From contig NZ_JAAORB010000005.1 in NCBI RefSeq assembly GCF_011601345.1, positions 78,542 through 142,541 of the forward strand: a stretch of DNA of 64,000 bases, written 5' to 3'. Each line of letters opens with the position of its first letter. The first letter of the stretch is position 1. This document shows positions 1 through 7,141 of this stretch, in pieces. The notes under the pieces are model-generated. The model saw only the letters and a program-made list of their open reading frames with translations. It made no database searches and was not told where the DNA came from. A program made the position numbers and the translations under genes. Origin of the DNA: Roseovarius gahaiensis (lineage in GTDB: Bacteria; Pseudomonadota; Alphaproteobacteria; Rhodobacterales; Rhodobacteraceae).

Positions 1-399
1 CGCCAAGGCGAAGGCACCGGTGCAAATGCCGCCGACACGACACCCGAACGCGCGTTGACGCCGCACCCATTGCACCGCGCGGCGGCTGGCGGTGGTCGTG
101 GGTTCGATCCCCGCGCAAACAAACGCCAACGCATCGCGGGGCACATCGACAAGCCCGCTATCGGGCGTGATATGCACGCCGCTGGAACAGGTCACCGGGC
201 CGCCATCTTCGGTCATGACATACCAGCGATACAGTTCGCGCCCCGCCACCTGATTGGCCACGCGCAGCGGCTCGACCGCCGAGGTGAAGGCCAAAAGCGT
301 CAGCTTGGGCAGCAACAAGAAATACACGTCACGCGGTGGCCCATCATAGGCCACGGTGAAACTGGCCGCCCCGCGGGGCACAAAAGATCGCGCTGTCAT
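1..399 (-). CDS. GlxA-family transcriptional regulator, N-terminal part (runs off left edge)
   Basis: The minus strand reads open for 133 codons from an ATG at 399 to the window edge. The protein shows the DJ-1/PfpI-like amidase fold of GlxA-type regulators: a first strand VYFLLLPKLTLLAFTSAVEP, then ELYRWYVMTEDGGPV, and the nucleophile-elbow region GGICTGAFALA at about residues 123-133. In this family the domain is followed by an AraC-type helix-turn-helix, which would lie outside the window. Members often control catabolism of quaternary amines or amino acids, but the ligand cannot be told from this fragment. The next upstream ATG in frame is followed at once by a stop, which fixes the start. 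The plus-strand frame covering the same bases is its shadow. Confidence 0.8.
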   Translation of the reverse strand, partial: MTARSFVPRGAASFTVAYDGPPRDVYFLLLPKLTLLAFTSAVEPLRVANQVAGRELYRWYVMTEDGGPVTCSSGVHITPDSGLVDVPRDALAFVCAGIEPTTTASRRAVQWVRRQRAFGCRVGGICTGAFALA

Positions 400-566
400 C
401 AGGCCGTCATAGCATTGTCGCTAAAGCGGGGTAAGGTCGAAACAACGCCACCGCGCCGCCCACCAACCCGGCGACAGGCAATGCGCCGCCCGGCCCAAAC
501 TTCCCCCTAGCAAGCCGGGGCTTCATCGCCTAAGTTCTTTTTGTCTTAACAAGGTCCGGGGGCCTT

Positions 567-650
567 ATGACTGTTACAGGGTTGCAGAAACTGGCGTTTT
601 TCCTGCTGGTGTTACTGATTTTCTACGTGTCCATCGCAGGGGGCGCGTAA
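567..650 (+). CDS. 27-residue single-span membrane peptide, translationally coupled to the next gene
   Basis: ATG at 567 opens a 27-codon frame: a short polar start (MTVTGLQK), a hydrophobic stretch of about 17 residues (LAFFLLVLLIFYVSIA), and a GGA end. The TAA stop overlaps the ATG of the XpaC-like gene (TAATG), the usual arrangement for translational coupling. I see no strong Shine-Dalgarno. I do not recognise a family. Its position at the head of the XpaC/TelA operon suggests a small inner-membrane component of that system; it could also be a leader peptide that only serves coupling. Confidence 0.5.
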   Translation: MTVTGLQKLAFFLLVLLIFYVSIAGGA

Positions 651-1549
651 TGGCGCAGCGTTATGGCGGAAAACACAGCCCCGATGGCGCGCCTGCCGGT
701 GCCAATGCAGCCCCGAACACCGGGCCGTATCGCGGCGCCAAGCGCACCAAGGCCGGGGGCCGGGTAAACCTGTTGTTTCTGGCGCCTTTGCCGCTGATCT
801 GGAAGGCGTTCACATCCGACCCGGTGATGATGGCGCTGTATCTGGCCGCACTGGGCCTGTTGATCTTGGCCGCGTGGCTGACCCGAGAGGGCATTCTGGC
901 GCAAGAAGCCTATGAGGCGCGCAAGGTGGCGCGCCGCCCCGCCCTGCCGCGCAAAATCGTCGGATCACTGGCCACAGGCGCGGGCCTGTTCGTGGCCGGG
1001 CTCGCAGGCTTTGGCCTGATCGAGGCCGGGATCTTTGCCATTTTGGGCGCTGTCATCCATTCCTTTGCCTTCGGTCTGGACCCGCTAAGCGACAAGGGCG
1101 TGGATGGCGTGGATATGTTCCAGACCGACCGTGTGGCGCGCGCCGTGGACGAGGCCGAACAGCACCTGACCGCCATGTCAGAGGCCATCAAGCGCGCCGG
1201 CGACCGACAGATCGAGGCCCGCGTCGAGCAATTCAAGACCACCGCGCGCGAATTGTTTCGCACCGTCGAAGAAGACCCGCGCGACCTGACCGCGGCGCGC
1301 AAGTACCTGTCGGTTTATTTGCTGGGCGCGCGCGATGCGACCGTGAAGTTCGCCGATATCTATGGTCGCAACCGCGATTCGCAGGCCAAGGCCGATTACG
1401 TCGCATTGCTGGATGATCTGTCGGGCAACTTTGCCGCGCGCACCGAAAAGCTGCTGCGCGATGACCGCAGCGATTTGGACATTGAAATTGGCGTTCTGCG
1501 TGACCGCCTGCAACGTGAGGGCATCCGCCCGGACAGCAACAACGAGTGA
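650..1549 (+). CDS. XpaC-like protein (5-bromo-4-chloroindolyl phosphate hydrolysis family)
   Basis: The 299-residue protein has a basic, low-complexity N-terminus of about 45 residues, hydrophobic segments at roughly 43-75 and 102-140, and a long charged helical C-terminal half (AVDEAEQHLTAMSEAIKRAG and the EQFKTTARELFRTVEEDPRD region). This is the XpaC/PF10112 architecture, whose members are regularly encoded next to TelA. The family name comes from an old Bacillus phenotype; the molecular function is unknown. The start overlaps the preceding peptide gene, with AGGGGG a few bases upstream. The TelA-like gene begins 9 bp after the stop, so the two are co-expressed. Inference: a membrane-anchored partner of TelA. 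Confidence 0.82.
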   Translation: MAQRYGGKHSPDGAPAGANAAPNTGPYRGAKRTKAGGRVNLLFLAPLPLIWKAFTSDPVMMALYLAALGLLILAAWLTREGILAQEAYEARKVARRPALPRKIVGSLATGAGLFVAGLAGFGLIEAGIFAILGAVIHSFAFGLDPLSDKGVDGVDMFQTDRVARAVDEAEQHLTAMSEAIKRAGDRQIEARVEQFKTTARELFRTVEEDPRDLTAARKYLSVYLLGARDATVKFADIYGRNRDSQAKADYVALLDDLSGNFAARTEKLLRDDRSDLDIEIGVLRDRLQREGIRPDSNNE

Positions 1550-1558
1550 GGAATTACC

Positions 1559-2758
1559 ATGTCGGACACCACACGCCAGAAAGCCGAGGCCGCGCTGGCC
1601 GATGTCGAAGAAGTAAGCCGCGCCATCCTGCCGCAACCGGCCGAGGCCAACGCCATCGTGCCACTTGAACAGGCCGACGCGACAGCCAGCGGCGAAATTC
1701 GCAAGCGCATGGACGAGATCGACATGACCGACAGCAATTCGATCGTATCCTTTGGATCGGCCGCACAGGCGGAATTGCAGGAAATCTCGCAATCCATGTT
1801 GCAGGGCGTGCGCAACAAGGATGTCGGCCCGGCAGGCGATAGCCTGCGCGGCATCGTCACGACGATCCGTGGCTTTTCAGTGTCGGAACTGGATGTCCGG
1901 CGCGAGCGTAAATGGTGGGAAAAGCTATTGGGCCGCGCAGCCCCCTTTGCCAAGTTCACCGCGCGGTTTGAAACCGTTCAGGGCCAGATCGACAAGATCA
2001 CCGATGATCTGCTGCATCACGAACATACGCTGCTAAAAGACATCAAGTCGCTGGACCTGCTGTATGAAAAGACACTACAATTTTATGATGAGCTGGCGCT
2101 TTATATCGCGGCGGGCGAAGAAAAGCTGAAAGAGCTGGACGATACGCATATCCCCGCAAAAGAGGCCGAAATGCAGGCCGCGCCCGAGGGCGATCAGGTT
2201 ATGAAAGCGCAGGAATTGCGCGATCTGCGCGCCGCCCGCGATGATCTGGAACGCCGGGTGCATGACCTGAAACTGACCCGTCAGGTGACGATGCAATCGT
2301 TGCCGTCGATCCGCTTGGTGCAGGAAAATGACAAAAGCCTTGTGACCAAGATCAACTCGACCCTCGTGAACACCGTGCCACTTTGGGAAACGCAACTGGC
2401 GCAGGCGGTCACGATCCAGCGCTCGGCGCAGGCCGCAGCGGCGGTGCGCGATGCCAACGATCTGACCAATGAATTGCTGACCTCGAACGCAGAGAACCTG
2501 CGCGAAAGCAACAAGATGATCCGCGAAGAAATGGAGCGCGGCGTGTTTGACATCGAAGCCGTTAAAAAGGCCAATGCCGATCTGATCGGCACCATCGAGG
2601 AAAGCCTTCAGATCGCCGATGAAGGCAAGGCCAAACGCGCCGCCGCCGAACAGGATTTGAAGAAAATGGAGACCGATCTGCGCGACACGCTGGCCGCCGC
2701 CAAGTCTCGCAAGGATGGCGTCGGCGACACCGCCGGCACATCCGTGCCAAAGGCCTGA
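1559..2758 (+). CDS. TelA-like toxic-anion resistance protein
   Basis: The 399-residue protein has no signal peptide or membrane segment and is almost wholly helical. The middle matches the TelA/PF05816 pattern: VRNKDVGPAGDSLRGIVTTI, then WWEKLLGRAAPFAKFTARF, QIDKITDDLLHHEHTLLKDI, and IRLVQENDKSLVTKINSTLV about residues 245-270. The C-terminal 130 residues are predicted coiled coil. TelA was named for tellurite resistance in enteric plasmids, but chromosomal members are linked more broadly to envelope stress and Ter-type networks; the biochemical role is unknown. Preceded closely by the XpaC partner and followed 8 bp later by the DUF2927 lipoprotein gene. Confidence 0.88.
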   Translation: MSDTTRQKAEAALADVEEVSRAILPQPAEANAIVPLEQADATASGEIRKRMDEIDMTDSNSIVSFGSAAQAELQEISQSMLQGVRNKDVGPAGDSLRGIVTTIRGFSVSELDVRRERKWWEKLLGRAAPFAKFTARFETVQGQIDKITDDLLHHEHTLLKDIKSLDLLYEKTLQFYDELALYIAAGEEKLKELDDTHIPAKEAEMQAAPEGDQVMKAQELRDLRAARDDLERRVHDLKLTRQVTMQSLPSIRLVQENDKSLVTKINSTLVNTVPLWETQLAQAVTIQRSAQAAAAVRDANDLTNELLTSNAENLRESNKMIREEMERGVFDIEAVKKANADLIGTIEESLQIADEGKAKRAAAEQDLKKMETDLRDTLAAAKSRKDGVGDTAGTSVPKA

Positions 2759-2766
2759 GCCGAGCG

Positions 2767-3726
2767 ATGCGCGTGCGGCGGCTCTCTCGGCACTGCGCAA
2801 CAGGGCTAGCGTTGCTGGCCCTGTCCGCCTGCGTGACAGCCAACGCACCGCCCCAGACCAAACCGCAGGCGCGGCCCGCCGATGTGGCGATGCCCGACGC
2901 CCCAATCGATGCTGGCCCGTCGCGCGCCAGTCAGGCCATGACCCGGTATTACTCCGCCGTGCAGGCCGATCTTTTGGCCCAAGGGCTGCTGCGGACCGAT
3001 GGCGGCGGGGCCGACACGCCCTATACCGACACCGACGTGATCCGCAATTTCGAGCGGATCGCGTTTTACGACGAATACGAACGCAACGCGGGTTTGCGCC
3101 GATCCAACGGCAGGCCGGTGGGTTTACGGAAATGGACAGGCCCGGTGCGCATCGCCGTGGAATTCGGTGACAGCGTCCCCGAAGCACAGCGCCCGATGGA
3201 TCGTGACATGGTCAGTGACTATGCCAAGCGGCTAGCACAAGTGACGGGCCATCCCATCGCAACCGGGCGCCGCAACCCGAATTTTCACGTGCTGATCATG
3301 GGCGAAGATGATCGCGCGCAGGCCGTTGACCGGATTCGCCAGATCGTGCCCAATATCAACTCGGCGTCGATTGCGCTGTTTCGCACCCTGCCCCGGACAA
3401 TTCATTGCCTTGTGGTTGCATTCTCATCGTCGGAAAACGATCACAGCTATGGGCGTGCGATTGCCTTAATCCGGGCCGAACACCCCAAACTGATGCGCCA
3501 ATCCTGTGTTCACGAAGAAGTGGCGCAGGGGCTTGGACTGGCCAACGATAGCCCCCATGCACGGCCGTCGATCTTTAACGACGACGACGAGTTTGCCTTG
3601 CTCACCTCGCTTGACGAAGAATTGCTAAGCCTGCTTTACACCCCGGACCTCAAACCCGGCATGTACCCCGACGAGGCGCTGCCCATCGCGCGGCGCATCC
3701 TGACCGGGACCGATGGGTCCATCTGA
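2767..3726 (+). CDS. DUF2927 lipoprotein
   Basis: The 319-residue protein begins with a short basic N-region and a lipobox (LALLALSAC, Cys22), so it should be a lipoprotein. The rest matches the DUF2927 family common in Rhodobacterales: LRKWTGPVRIAVEFGDSVP near residues 120-138, LVVAFSSSEND, a Cys-containing QSCVHEEVAQGLGLANDSP segment near 241-259, and the terminal SIFNDDDEFALLTSLDEELL block. The EE-x-x-Q-G-L-G-L-x-ND segment looks catalytic or ligand-binding, but no activity is known to me. It is co-directional with and 8 bp downstream of the TelA-like gene, which puts an extracytoplasmic component into that operon. Confidence 0.82.
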   Translation: MRVRRLSRHCATGLALLALSACVTANAPPQTKPQARPADVAMPDAPIDAGPSRASQAMTRYYSAVQADLLAQGLLRTDGGGADTPYTDTDVIRNFERIAFYDEYERNAGLRRSNGRPVGLRKWTGPVRIAVEFGDSVPEAQRPMDRDMVSDYAKRLAQVTGHPIATGRRNPNFHVLIMGEDDRAQAVDRIRQIVPNINSASIALFRTLPRTIHCLVVAFSSSENDHSYGRAIALIRAEHPKLMRQSCVHEEVAQGLGLANDSPHARPSIFNDDDEFALLTSLDEELLSLLYTPDLKPGMYPDEALPIARRILTGTDGSI

Positions 3727-3755
3727 AACCACAAGACGCCCCCAAGGAGACCTGC

Positions 3756-4874
3756 ATGATGGGTATTTTCGATTTTCTGACCGGCGAGTTCATCGACGTC
3801 ATCCATTGGGTCGATGACACCCGCGATACCATGGTCTGGCGGTTCGAACGCGAAGGCCATGAAATCAAGTATGGCGCCAAGCTGACCGTGCGCGAAGGAC
3901 AATCGGCGGTGTTCGTCCATGAGGGGCAGTTGGCCGATGTCTTCACCCCCGGCCTTTATATGTTGGAAACCAACAACATGCCGGTGCTGACGACGCTGAA
4001 CCACTGGGATCATGGGTTCAAATCGCCGTTCAAATCCGAGATTTATTTCGTCAACACCACGCGGTTCAGCAATCTGAAATGGGGCACCAAGAACCCGATC
4101 ATGCTGCGCGATCCCGAGTTTGGCCCCACCCGCCTGCGCGCCTTTGGCAGTTACACGGTCAAGGTGGCCGATCCGGCGCGGTTCCTGTCGGAAATCGTGG
4201 GCACAGATGGCGAGTTTACGATGGACGAGATCAGCTATCAGATCCGCAACATCATCGTGCAGGCATTTTCGCGGATCATCGCGGGCAGCGGAATCCCTGT
4301 GCTGGACATGGCCGCCAACACCGCCGATCTGGGCAAGCTGGTGGCCGCCGAGATTTCCAAGGTGGTGGCCGAATACGGCCTGACCATTCCGGAATTCTAT
4401 ATCGAGAACATCTCACTTCCGCCCGCTGTGGAAGAGGCGTTGGACAAGCGCACCTCGGCGGGGCTGGCAGGGGATCTGGGCAAATTCACCCAGTATTCCG
4501 CCGCCGAAGCGATGACAGCCGCGGCCAAGAACCCGTCCGGCGGGGCCGGCATCGGTGCCGGGCTTGGCATGGGGATGGGCATGGCCATGGCGCAGCAGAT
4601 GGCCAACCAACAAGGGCCATGGGGCGGATCGTCTCAGGCCGATCAAGCCGCCCCGCCGCCCCCGCCGGTGGAACATGTCTGGCACATCGCCGAGGGTGGC
4701 GAAACCAAAGGGCCGTTTTCCAAGGCCGCCATGGGGCGCATGGCCAGCGATGGTAACCTGACCCGCGATACCTATGTCTGGACGGCGGGCCAAGATGGCT
4801 GGCTGCGGGCCGAAGATGTGGCCGAGCTGGCGCAACTGTTCACGGTTTTGCCGCCACCGCCGCCCGGCGCGTGA
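3756..4874 (+). CDS. SPFH-domain protein with C-terminal GYF_2 domain
   Basis: AAGGAG lies 6 bp before the first of two adjacent ATGs. Residues about 1-245 are an SPFH (stomatin/prohibitin-like) domain of the virion-core-protein/YdjI type: FEREGHEIKYGAKLTVREGQ, then NNMPVLTTLNHWDHGFKSPF and YGLTIPEFYIENISLPPAVE. A Gly/Ala/Met-rich linker (GIGAGLGMGMGMAMAQQMA) and a proline-rich hinge follow, then a GYF_2-type domain around residues 308-362 (VWHIAEGGETKGPFSKAAMG). The protein ends in a PPPPPGA tail that could itself be a GYF ligand. SPFH proteins form membrane-associated scaffolds. The gene sits 29 bp after DUF2927 and 66 bp before a zinc-ribbon membrane protein, a pairing typical of this SPFH subtype. 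Confidence 0.85.
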   Translation: MMGIFDFLTGEFIDVIHWVDDTRDTMVWRFEREGHEIKYGAKLTVREGQSAVFVHEGQLADVFTPGLYMLETNNMPVLTTLNHWDHGFKSPFKSEIYFVNTTRFSNLKWGTKNPIMLRDPEFGPTRLRAFGSYTVKVADPARFLSEIVGTDGEFTMDEISYQIRNIIVQAFSRIIAGSGIPVLDMAANTADLGKLVAAEISKVVAEYGLTIPEFYIENISLPPAVEEALDKRTSAGLAGDLGKFTQYSAAEAMTAAAKNPSGGAGIGAGLGMGMGMAMAQQMANQQGPWGGSSQADQAAPPPPPVEHVWHIAEGGETKGPFSKAAMGRMASDGNLTRDTYVWTAGQDGWLRAEDVAELAQLFTVLPPPPPGA

Positions 4875-4940
4875 CCACTGGGCGGCCCGCCATCCGCACG
4901 CCCTGCTGTTTGTTGTCCTTAGCCAAGGCCGGTTTCGTTC

Positions 4941-6059
4941 ATGCCCCTGCCCGACACACACGCGCCCATCGAAGAACATCGCTTTCCCTGCGATCAATGC
5001 GGGGCGGACTATCGGTTTGATCCCAAGGCCGGGCGCTTGCTGTGTGATCACTGCGGCCATTCCGAAGACGTGGCGCAAGCGGGCCCTTGGCAAAGTTCCA
5101 TTCGTGAATTGGATTTCCGCCGCGCCTTGGCCCATGACCTGCCCGAGCAGGACATCGAAGAAACCCGCGTTGCCACCTGCCCCAATTGCGCCGCGCAAGT
5201 CGAGTTTGACCAGACCCTGCATGCCAAGGAATGTCCGTTTTGCGCCACGCCGGTGGTCACGGATACCGGCACCCACCGGCATATCAAGCCCAAGGGCCTG
5301 TTGCCCTTCGCGCTAAGCGAAGACAGCGCCCGGCAGGCGATGACGGATTGGCTGGGCGGTTTGTGGTTCGCGCCCGGCGGATTGCAGGACTATGCCCGCA
5401 AGGGGCGCAAGATGCAGGGCATCTACGTGCCCTACTGGACCTTTGATGCCGACACACGGTCGGCCTATCGCGGTGAACGCGGCACGGTTTACTATGAAAC
5501 CCGCACCGTCACCCGCAATGGCAAGCGCGAACGCGTGCGCGTGGCCAAGGTGCGGTGGCGGGCGGTGTCGGGCCGGGTGGCGCGGTTTTTCGACGATGTG
5601 CTGGTGCTGGCCTCGCGCAGCCTGCCCAAGCGCTTCACCGATGGGTTGGAGCCGTGGGATTTGTCGGCGCTTGAGCCCTACAACCCTGAATATCTGGCGG
5701 GCTTCCGCGCCGAGGGCTACGCGGTTGAATTGGACGACGGCTTTGCCGAGGCGCGGCAGATCATGGATCGGGTGATTGCCCGAGACGTGCGGTTTGATAT
5801 TGGCGGCGACCGGCAGCGTATCCACGATATCCAGACCGAGATGGGCAATATCACCTTCAAGCATATCCTGCTGCCTGTCTGGCTGGCGGCTTACAAATAT
5901 CGCGGCCAGACCTATCGCTTTGTGGTCAATGGCCGCACGGGCCGGGTGCAGGGTGAACGGCCATGGTCGGCTTGGAAAATCACACTTGCGGTTCTGGGTG
6001 CGCTGCTGATCGGTGGCGCAATCGGCTATGTGATCGCGCGCGAACAAGGGGTTTTGTGA
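4941..6059 (+). CDS. Double zinc-ribbon protein with C-terminal membrane anchor (TFIIB-type zinc-finger family)
   Basis: The 372-residue protein carries two CxxC pairs near the N-terminus (CDQCG and CDHCG) and two more at about 74-94 (CPNC and CPFC), forming two zinc ribbons. A central region with a WTFDADTRSAYRGERG motif is followed by a C-terminal hydrophobic segment (ITLAVLGALLIGGAIGYVIA) that anchors it in the membrane. Automated tools often call such proteins TFIIB-type zinc ribbons or relate them to primosomal protein N'; the similarity is only in the zinc ribbons and does not imply a transcription or helicase role. It is the last gene of the XpaC/TelA/SPFH run and probably works with the SPFH protein at the inner membrane. 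Confidence 0.75.
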   Translation: MPLPDTHAPIEEHRFPCDQCGADYRFDPKAGRLLCDHCGHSEDVAQAGPWQSSIRELDFRRALAHDLPEQDIEETRVATCPNCAAQVEFDQTLHAKECPFCATPVVTDTGTHRHIKPKGLLPFALSEDSARQAMTDWLGGLWFAPGGLQDYARKGRKMQGIYVPYWTFDADTRSAYRGERGTVYYETRTVTRNGKRERVRVAKVRWRAVSGRVARFFDDVLVLASRSLPKRFTDGLEPWDLSALEPYNPEYLAGFRAEGYAVELDDGFAEARQIMDRVIARDVRFDIGGDRQRIHDIQTEMGNITFKHILLPVWLAAYKYRGQTYRFVVNGRTGRVQGERPWSAWKITLAVLGALLIGGAIGYVIAREQGVL

Positions 6060-6165
6060 GTGTGCGACACCTCGCGCGCGCTATCCGTGCCGCGCGCGTC
6101 ACCTCGAAGCGTTGTGCGACGGTCCGGAGGCGAGGTGCCGCATGATCGCGCGACCAAGGCGCGCC

Positions 6166-6579
6166 TTAGGTTTTTTGGATCGCAACCTTCTTGGCCTCAC
6201 CCACGGCGCTGCCACGCTTGGGCACAGATAAGGTCAGCACGCCGTCTTTCAGGTGCGCCTCGATCTTGTCGCCATCGGCATCGGCCGGCAGGCGGAACGT
6301 GCGGCTGAACGACCCGTATTGGCGTTCCGAGAAGAACCACGTATCGCCTTTTTCCTCGCGTTCGTGCGTTTTTTCGCCCGTCACGGTTACCACGCCGTCA
6401 TGCACCGACACGTCGATGTCCTTTTCAGCCACGCCGGGCAGTTCGATGGAAATGTTATACGCGTTAGCGTTCGACGAGGCATCCGACGCGGGGGCAACCA
6501 AATCGGCGACGCGTTGCCCGAAATTGCGCATTGGTTCATACACAGACGGCCAGAAGCCGGTTTGCGATTTCTCAACCAT
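6166..6579 (-). CDS. Small heat-shock protein, Hsp20/alpha-crystallin family
   Basis: The 137-residue protein has a short N-terminal arm, an alpha-crystallin domain from about residue 40 (AYNISIELPGVAEKDIDVSV, then VVTVTGEKTHE, the SFSRTFRLP strand and the GVLTLSVPK strand) and a short tail. Such proteins are ATP-independent holdases that bind unfolding clients. The start at 6579 is chosen because AGGAG lies about 9 bp upstream; the frame remains open much further, but the extra residues do not resemble the family. An FNR-type dyad (6640-6653) lies about 60 bp upstream, suggesting oxygen-responsive expression, which is inference. Confidence 0.92.
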   Translation of the reverse strand: MVEKSQTGFWPSVYEPMRNFGQRVADLVAPASDASSNANAYNISIELPGVAEKDIDVSVHDGVVTVTGEKTHEREEKGDTWFFSERQYGSFSRTFRLPADADGDKIEAHLKDGVLTLSVPKRGSAVGEAKKVAIQKT

Positions 6580-6639
6580 AGTGCCAACTCCTTTTTTTAT
6601 TTCAGGCGGTGACAATGCCGCAACCTGCATCACTGCGCA

Positions 6640-6653
6640 TTGACTTGCGTCAA
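6640..6653. promoter_or_regulatory. Putative FNR/Anr (FnrL)-type box
   Basis: The sequence TTGACTTGCGTCAA is a perfect TTGAC-N4-GTCAA dyad, close to the FNR/FnrL consensus TTGAT-N4-ATCAA. Its centre is about 67 bp upstream of the hsp20 start and about 54 bp upstream of dtd, compatible with class II activation of hsp20 from a transcript with a short leader. Direct observation is the dyad; the regulator is inferred. Confidence 0.5.
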
Positions 6654-6700
6654 TCGCTTGGCCCATGCACATAGGGTCACTCTGACAAAAGGAGCCGCCA

Positions 6701-7138
6701 ATGCGAGCCTTGTTGCAACGTGTCGCCCATGCCTCGGTCACCGTCGATGGGCAGGTGATTGGCCAGACAGGTCCGGGCCTTTTGGTGTTGGTCTGCGCCA
6801 TGCAGGGCGATACCGAAGCGCAGGCCGATCAATTGGCGACCAAGATCGCCAAGCTGCGGATTTTCACTGATGAGGCGGGCAAGATGAACCGCTCAGTGCG
6901 CGATATCGGCGGCACGGCGCTTGTCGTCAGTCAGTTTACCTTGGCCGCCGACACAAGCCGCGGCAATCGGCCCGGATTTTCCACCGCAGCCGCCCCGGAT
7001 GAGGGCAAGCGCCTGTATGAATATTTCGCGGCACAACTGGCCGCGCAGGGTGTGCCAGTAGAAACCGGGCAATTCGGCGCCGACATGAAGGTCGAGCTGT
7101 TGAACGACGGCCCGGTGACGATCTGGATGGAAAGCTGA
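6701..7138 (+). CDS. dtd: D-aminoacyl-tRNA deacylase
   Basis: The 145-residue protein is full length for bacterial DTD, which hydrolyses D-aminoacyl-tRNA (and glycyl-tRNA-Ala) to free D-amino acid and tRNA. It has the diagnostic N-terminus [15 protein letters not shown], the SQFTLAAD motif near residue 77 and the cross-subunit NDGPVT motif near residue 137 (Gly-cisPro). The RBS AAGGAG is 8-9 bp before the ATG. It is divergent from hsp20 and convergent with the M24 gene, from which it is separated by only 3 bp. Confidence 0.95.
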   Translation: MRALLQRVAHASVTVDGQVIGQTGPGLLVLVCAMQGDTEAQADQLATKIAKLRIFTDEAGKMNRSVRDIGGTALVVSQFTLAADTSRGNRPGFSTAAAPDEGKRLYEYFAAQLAAQGVPVETGQFGADMKVELLNDGPVTIWMES

Positions 7139-7141
7139 CGG

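Noticed and set aside
55..510. 151-codon plus-strand frame at the left edge
   Set aside because: It is antisense to the GlxA-type regulator, which has clear family motifs; the plus frame has no RBS or domain.
6060..6165. CG-rich inverted repeats as a bidirectional terminator
   Set aside because: The CGCGCGCG arms are self-palindromic, with no T-run on either strand.
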